Position numbers and translations under genes: made by a program | Shown: positions 63,041-64,000 of the stretch, piece by piece | Layout of the letters: the number at the start of each line of letters is the position of its first letter | How positions within the stretch are numbered: position 1 is the stretch's first letter | From: Thioclava indica | GTDB lineage: Bacteria; Pseudomonadota; Alphaproteobacteria; Rhodobacterales; Rhodobacteraceae | Direction of reading: 5' to 3' | Assembly: GCF_000714545.1 (NCBI RefSeq) | Contig: NZ_AUNB01000018.1 | Span: 211,333-275,332, forward strand | Length of the DNA stretch: 64,000 nucleotides | Notes under the pieces: model-generated | What the model was told of the DNA's origin: nothing | Seen by the model: the letters and a program-made list of their open reading frames with translations, nothing else | The model's database searches: none

Positions 63041-63919
63041 CTATCTGCGGCGCAACCGGGCTTGGCGCCACAGCGTATAAAGCCCCGATCCCACGATCAC
63101 CGCTCCGCCGATCAGGGTCCAGCGATCTGGCGGCTCGGAGAACACGCTCCAGCCGATGATCACCGCGAAAATCAGGCGCGAATAGCGAAACGGGGTGATC
63201 ACCGAGACCTCACCGATCCGCATCGCGAGGATCAGCGCGTAATAGCCAAGCGGCCCGACGATCAGCGCGCCTGCGATCATCGCCCATTCGGCCGTGCTTG
63301 GCATCAGCATCGGCGCGGGGCTGAACATCTGAATCACCGCGCCTGCGGGCACCACCACGCCAAAACCATAGGTCGCAAGCTGCATCGAGGTGATCGCGCG
63401 GGGCACTTTGCGCGTCGCCAGATCGCGCGCGGCCAATCCCACCACCGCCACAACGGGCAACAGGGAAAGCAGCGAGAACCCCTCGGTGCCGGGGCGGATC
63501 ACGATCATCACGCCTAGAAAGCCAACCCAGATCGCCGACCAGCGTCGCCAGCCTACCGCCTCGCCAAAGAACAGCGCAGCCCCCAAGGTGACGGCCAGCG
63601 GCGTGGCCTGCAAAATCGCCGACGCCTGCGCGAGGGGGGTGAAAATCACCGCCGCGACGAAACACACCGTGCCAAGGATCTCGCCGCCATTGCGCAGTAG
63701 GACCGACCCCGCCAGCAGATCGCGCGATATCAGTCGGTCGCGCCGCGACAGCGCGATCGCGCCAAACAGGGACGCGCCGCCAAAGCCGAGCAGCATGAGC
63801 ACCTCGCCCACAGGCAGACGCTCGCCCATTGCCTTGACGAACATGTCTTCCAGCGCAAAGCCCGCCATTGCGGCGACCATCAGCAAACTGCCTTGGAAAT
63901 TTTCGCGGCTCAGGTCCAT
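63041..63919 (-). CDS. DMT-superfamily transporter (EamA family)
   Basis: 292 aa, ten predicted membrane helices in two EamA repeats (about 10-140 and 150-285). The first repeat includes EILGTVCFVAAVIFTPLAQA and QATPLAVTLGAALFFGEAVG; the second ends in IGWSVFSEPPDRWTLIGGAV. Exporter of amino acids or metabolites in the inner membrane; substrate unknown. The 81 bases after it hold no feature. Confidence 0.9.
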   Translation of the reverse strand: MDLSRENFQGSLLMVAAMAGFALEDMFVKAMGERLPVGEVLMLLGFGGASLFGAIALSRRDRLISRDLLAGSVLLRNGGEILGTVCFVAAVIFTPLAQASAILQATPLAVTLGAALFFGEAVGWRRWSAIWVGFLGVMIVIRPGTEGFSLLSLLPVVAVVGLAARDLATRKVPRAITSMQLATYGFGVVVPAGAVIQMFSPAPMLMPSTAEWAMIAGALIVGPLGYYALILAMRIGEVSVITPFRYSRLIFAVIIGWSVFSEPPDRWTLIGGAVIVGSGLYTLWRQARLRRR

Positions 63920-64000
63920 GCGGCTCTCGGAAAACGGGAATGTATCGCAGCCTTATCGGGGCGCGCGATGCGGGGCAAGGGGCGGCTAGATTGGCTGGGC

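Overview
The window is a chromosomal segment of a GC-rich alphaproteobacterium, most likely a member of the Rhodobacteraceae. This inference rests on the RNase E layout (split S1 domain, Arg-rich tail, terminal RRGWW motif), an XrtD-type exosortase fused to EpsI, the small membrane protein beside gap, a DUF6314 protein, and the general mix of genes. It is ordinary dense chromosome: I found no insertion sequence, prophage, CRISPR array, rRNA or tRNA gene. Strand use alternates often, and many starts are fixed by a clear Shine-Dalgarno (SD) sequence or by ATGA-type overlaps.

Layout. 1-7.4 kb: a DctD-like response regulator that lacks the GAFTGA loop, a LysR regulator, and a complete branched-chain-amino-acid-type ABC importer (livKGFHM) closed by a strong terminator. 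7.8-11.9 kb: rne, a TusA-family protein and ccdA. 12-14.5 kb: mmsA divergent from a LysR regulator that is a paralogue of the first one. 14.5-21.2 kb: CBS protein, coaD, YfdX-family protein, gap, a tiny membrane protein, an isolated divergent fliG, a tiny secreted Cys protein, purB and DUF6314. 21.4-32.9 kb: an exopolysaccharide/exosortase locus (sugar transferase, phosphatase, GT4, small secreted protein, XrtD-EpsI, PrsT, ExeA-like ATPase, Wzz-like protein, BY-kinase, receiver protein).

33.2-38.5 kb: a Crp/Fnr regulator with a Cys pattern reminiscent of FNR, followed by cyoABCD (bo3-type quinol oxidase, with an unusual Met-rich tail on CyoD). 38.5-41.1 kb: modABC with a candidate Mo-box. 41.1-41.3 kb: intergenic palindromic repeats. 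41.3-46.8 kb: glcB-glcG (glyoxylate use) divergent from pepN, with a perfect AAAATTGGT/ACCAATTTT operator candidate between them. 46.8-51.4 kb: the most interesting part, a four-gene minus-strand operon encoding a cbb3-type oxidase core (with a CcoS-like N-terminal extension), a CcoO, a membrane-anchored triheme cytochrome c and a membrane-anchored TsdA-like diheme cytochrome. It looks like a self-contained thiosulfate-to-oxygen electron transfer module.

52-64 kb: mprF-DUF202, a FAH-family hydrolase, ppx/gppA-rlmE, a GAF-Fis regulator without an AAA+ domain, tyrS divergent from anmK, enolase and a DMT-family transporter.

Taken together the segment has two respiratory terminal oxidases of different families (quinol-type and cytochrome c-type), sulfur- and redox-related genes, surface polysaccharide assembly and housekeeping genes. 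All functional calls come from reading motifs and context by eye; no database search was run.
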